Below are positions 62,409-64,000 of a DNA stretch of 64,000 nucleotides, one piece after another. The notes beneath the pieces are model-generated. The model was given only the letters and a program-made list of their open reading frames with translations. It was not told where the DNA came from and searched no databases. A program made the translations under genes and the position numbers. Position 1 is the first letter of the stretch. Every line of letters begins with the position of its first letter. Source of the DNA: Bdellovibrionales bacterium (GTDB taxonomy: Bacteria; Bdellovibrionota; UBA1018; CAIMNF01); the NCBI GenBank assembly GCA_018266375.1, contig JAFEAO010000006.1:1-64000 (forward strand), written 5' to 3'.

Positions 62409-62746
62409 TAACTTTAACTGGAAAAGCGGTCAGCGAGATTAGAAGACTTCACGCAAGCAAGACCGCGGAACCGACCGCGGGTGAAGGGGCTCATCTTCGC
62501 GTACAAGTCGTAGGCGGCGGTTGCTCAGGCATGAGCTACAAGCTCGGATTTGAGAACGCGACTCCGACGAATACCGATAAAGTATTCGAGAAAGACGGCG
62601 TAAAACTCATCATCGATTCGAAATCATTTTTATATCTGACCGGCACCGAACTCGACTTCTCGGACGGTTTGAACGGTAAAGGCTTTGTCTTCAATAACCC
62701 GAACGCGAAACGCACTTGCGGTTGCGGTTCGAGCTTCAGCACCTGA
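62405..62746 (+). CDS. iscA: A-type iron-sulfur carrier protein (IscA/ErpA)
   Basis: From the ATG at 62405, coupled to iscS by ATGA and with GGAG ten bases upstream, the protein has 113 residues; the ATG at 62396 would add three. It begins MITLTGKAVSEIRRL and has the three conserved cysteines in GGGCSGMSY and TCGCGSSFST. It delivers Fe-S clusters to target proteins. IscA and ErpA cannot be separated by these motifs; the symbol follows the operon context. Confidence 0.9.
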   Translation: MITLTGKAVSEIRRLHASKTAEPTAGEGAHLRVQVVGGGCSGMSYKLGFENATPTNTDKVFEKDGVKLIIDSKSFLYLTGTELDFSDGLNGKGFVFNNPNAKRTCGCGSSFST

Positions 62747-62770
62747 TTCCGCACGCGTGAGTCCATACCT

Positions 62771-63067
62771 ATGTCGATCAAAGTTAAATTCCTCCCGTCT
62801 AATAAAGAAGTTACCGCTGATAAAGGCGAGGTACTTCTTGATATCGCTCTCAATCACGGAATCGATATCCAGCACGCTTGCGGCGGCTTCTGCGCTTGCA
62901 CGACTTGCCACTGCGAAGTGATCGAGGGTATGACTAATCTCGAAGATCCGGAAGGCGATGAGCTTGAGCGCCTCGATGTCATGGATGGCAGAACCGAAAA
63001 GTCACGTCTCGCGTGTCAGTCCAAAATCAAAGGGCCGGTCACGGTTCGCGTCGTTAACCAAGATTAG
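62771..63067 (+). CDS. fdx: ISC-type [2Fe-2S] ferredoxin
   Basis: A 98-residue adrenodoxin-type ferredoxin. The cluster ligands are in HACGGFCACTTC (C-x5-C-x2-C) and the distant RLACQ. The DxxGRTEKSRLACQ region and EGDELERLD helix are typical of Fdx of the isc operon, which supplies electrons for cluster assembly. It follows iscA by 24 bases and ends three bases from the convergent peptidase gene. Confidence 0.95.
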   Translation: MSIKVKFLPSNKEVTADKGEVLLDIALNHGIDIQHACGGFCACTTCHCEVIEGMTNLEDPEGDELERLDVMDGRTEKSRLACQSKIKGPVTVRVVNQD

Positions 63068-63070
63068 CGA

Positions 63071-63889
63071 TTACCAGGTCGCCGTTCCCGGTTTCGGAAT
63101 AGTGACAACTTCCAGCACGCCTTTAAAGGTATCCGTATTTTTGTAGTGTGCGCCGCTCAAAGACCAATCGTGCCCGCGCATCGATTGACGTTGGCTGTCG
63201 GTCAGACGAACGAGCTTAACCGGATCGGAGTACCTTCCGTTCGCATTTGGATAGCGTTCCCACGGATCGGTGACCATGACGGTGTTGTCTTGGCTTTCGC
63301 CGTAGCCGTAGATCACGACCATGTGGCCGCCAGCGCGTTTCCACTTTTTGTCTTTGCCCAAGACATACCAGCCAATTGAGGTCAACACCGGATATTTTTG
63401 ATCGATGGCATTGCGGATGTCTTGCATTGTGATCGCACGCGTTTGGCGATCGGCTTTGAGATCGTAGCCGCCGCCATTGCCGGTGTTCCCGCGAGAAATG
63501 ATTTTTAAGTTCGGGTTCTTGAGATGCGAATGGATAAAATAAGTTTCAACGCAAAGACCAGTATCCGACCAGTAAGTGCCGTCCGATTTGCTACTGCCGC
63601 AAAGATCGACGAAGTAGCGGATCAGGTCGTAGCGGGAGGTGCGTCCTCCACCGTTTTGATCATAAGGGACCTTCAGCGGAATCGCCGGTTTGCGGTACTC
63701 TCGCAAATAGATCATCGCGTTTGCGATGGAGGTATTCGCACAAAGCTCGGATGAGTTCCCCTGACCGTATCTTTCAAAAAGATCGGAAAGCGCCGAGGCC
63801 CTCTGATTGAGCGCGAATGGCGGAGTAATATCCTTCGCCAAGGCAGCTGATTTTGCCAATAACAGTAAAATCCCAATACGTAGAAGCAT
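63071..63889 (-). CDS. Secreted C39-like cysteine peptidase
   Basis: A 272-residue protein with a signal peptide (cleavage near ALAK). The papain-like triad is visible: Cys50 in SELCANTSIANAMIYL, His in RAGGHMVVIYGYG, and Asp in MVTDPWERYPN. This matches the peptidase C39-like families. No transporter or substrate peptide is encoded nearby, so a role in processing leader peptides is unlikely; secreted degradation or cell-wall peptide cleavage is possible. AAGGAAG precedes the ATG. The last 111 bases of the window upstream of it hold only its leader and AT-rich sequence. Confidence 0.78.
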   Translation of the reverse strand: MLLRIGILLLLAKSAALAKDITPPFALNQRASALSDLFERYGQGNSSELCANTSIANAMIYLREYRKPAIPLKVPYDQNGGGRTSRYDLIRYFVDLCGSSKSDGTYWSDTGLCVETYFIHSHLKNPNLKIISRGNTGNGGGYDLKADRQTRAITMQDIRNAIDQKYPVLTSIGWYVLGKDKKWKRAGGHMVVIYGYGESQDNTVMVTDPWERYPNANGRYSDPVKLVRLTDSQRQSMRGHDWSLSGAHYKNTDTFKGVLEVVTIPKPGTATW

Positions 63890-64000
63890 GATCCATCACT
63901 TCCTTTATCTGATCGGAGGTGTATCGAATTTAACGCACAATGTAAATATAAATCGCTTGTATTACGAATGTTTAGCTGATATGACAATTCGCATTATGCT

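Overview
The window reads as one contiguous piece of a Gram-negative, diderm bacterial chromosome. It carries Kdo synthesis genes, an Omp85/TamB pair, a secretin and several lipid- or membrane-anchored peptidoglycan enzymes. The type IV pilus gene order (pilB-pilT-pilC, regulator, pilA, pilG-pilH-pilI-pilD, pilM-N-O-P-Q) is the arrangement known from Myxococcus. Together with a bactofilin, a FrzS/AglZ-like pseudo-receiver coiled-coil protein, sigma-54 activators and the base composition (roughly half G+C, judged by eye), it points to the former Deltaproteobacteria. My best guess is a Bdellovibrionota-like lineage rather than a true myxobacterium, but this is an inference. I found no insertion sequence, CRISPR array, rRNA or prophage.

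Layout. 1-39 is the 5' part of a tRNA-Leu running off the left edge. 287-1240 is ribF. 1283-19902 is the pilus locus: the motor and platform genes (pilB, pilT, pilC), a receiver-less sigma-54 activator with a cut-short DNA-binding domain, two large polytopic membrane proteins of glycosyltransferase-C type, pilA on the opposite strand with its own terminator, the pilGHI ABC module, the prepilin peptidase pilD, a GspH-like membrane protein, the alignment complex and secretin pilMNOPQ, and a TPR protein. 19928-22399 is efp-accB-accC. 22442-29894 is a TPR gene, tamB and a six-POTRA Omp85 gene in one tightly overlapping unit. 29941-30883 is rplM-rpsI, closed by a strong terminator. 31068-32818 holds a periplasmic PpiC-type isomerase and a membrane protein. 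32796-40309, on the minus strand, holds a class A penicillin-binding protein, a peptide-binding protein, a CHASE2 histidine kinase and its sigma-54 response regulator. 40371-45195 has an outer-membrane barrel, a GT-C-like membrane protein, an SDR and an epimerase. 45212-47639 has a PhnP-type hydrolase, alanine dehydrogenase and an orphan FliL-like protein. 47780-50210 is a secreted HELGH-type putative protease with a small partner. 50252-53228 holds a bactofilin, its membrane partner and the divergent pseudo-receiver coiled-coil protein. 53234-57874 is a GNAT gene followed by kdsB-pyrG-kdsA-kdsC. 57926-58350 looks like a decayed OmpA-type gene. 58363-61134 holds a small secreted protein, a lipoprotein glycosyltransferase and a minimal transpeptidase. 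61197-63067 is iscS-iscA-fdx. 63071-63889 is a secreted C39-like cysteine peptidase.

How it fits together. Most of the window serves the cell surface: pilus assembly and perhaps pilus or surface glycosylation, outer-membrane protein insertion, LPS core precursor (Kdo) synthesis, peptidoglycan polymerisation and cross-linking, and envelope sensing. The most interesting points are these: the pilus locus regulator that lacks both receiver and recognition helix, the glycosyltransferase-type genes inserted in the pilus locus, the FrzS/AglZ-like protein beside a bactofilin, the split polymerase/transpeptidase pair, and a recurring arrangement in which promoter-like hexamers place the predicted transcript start at the start codon.
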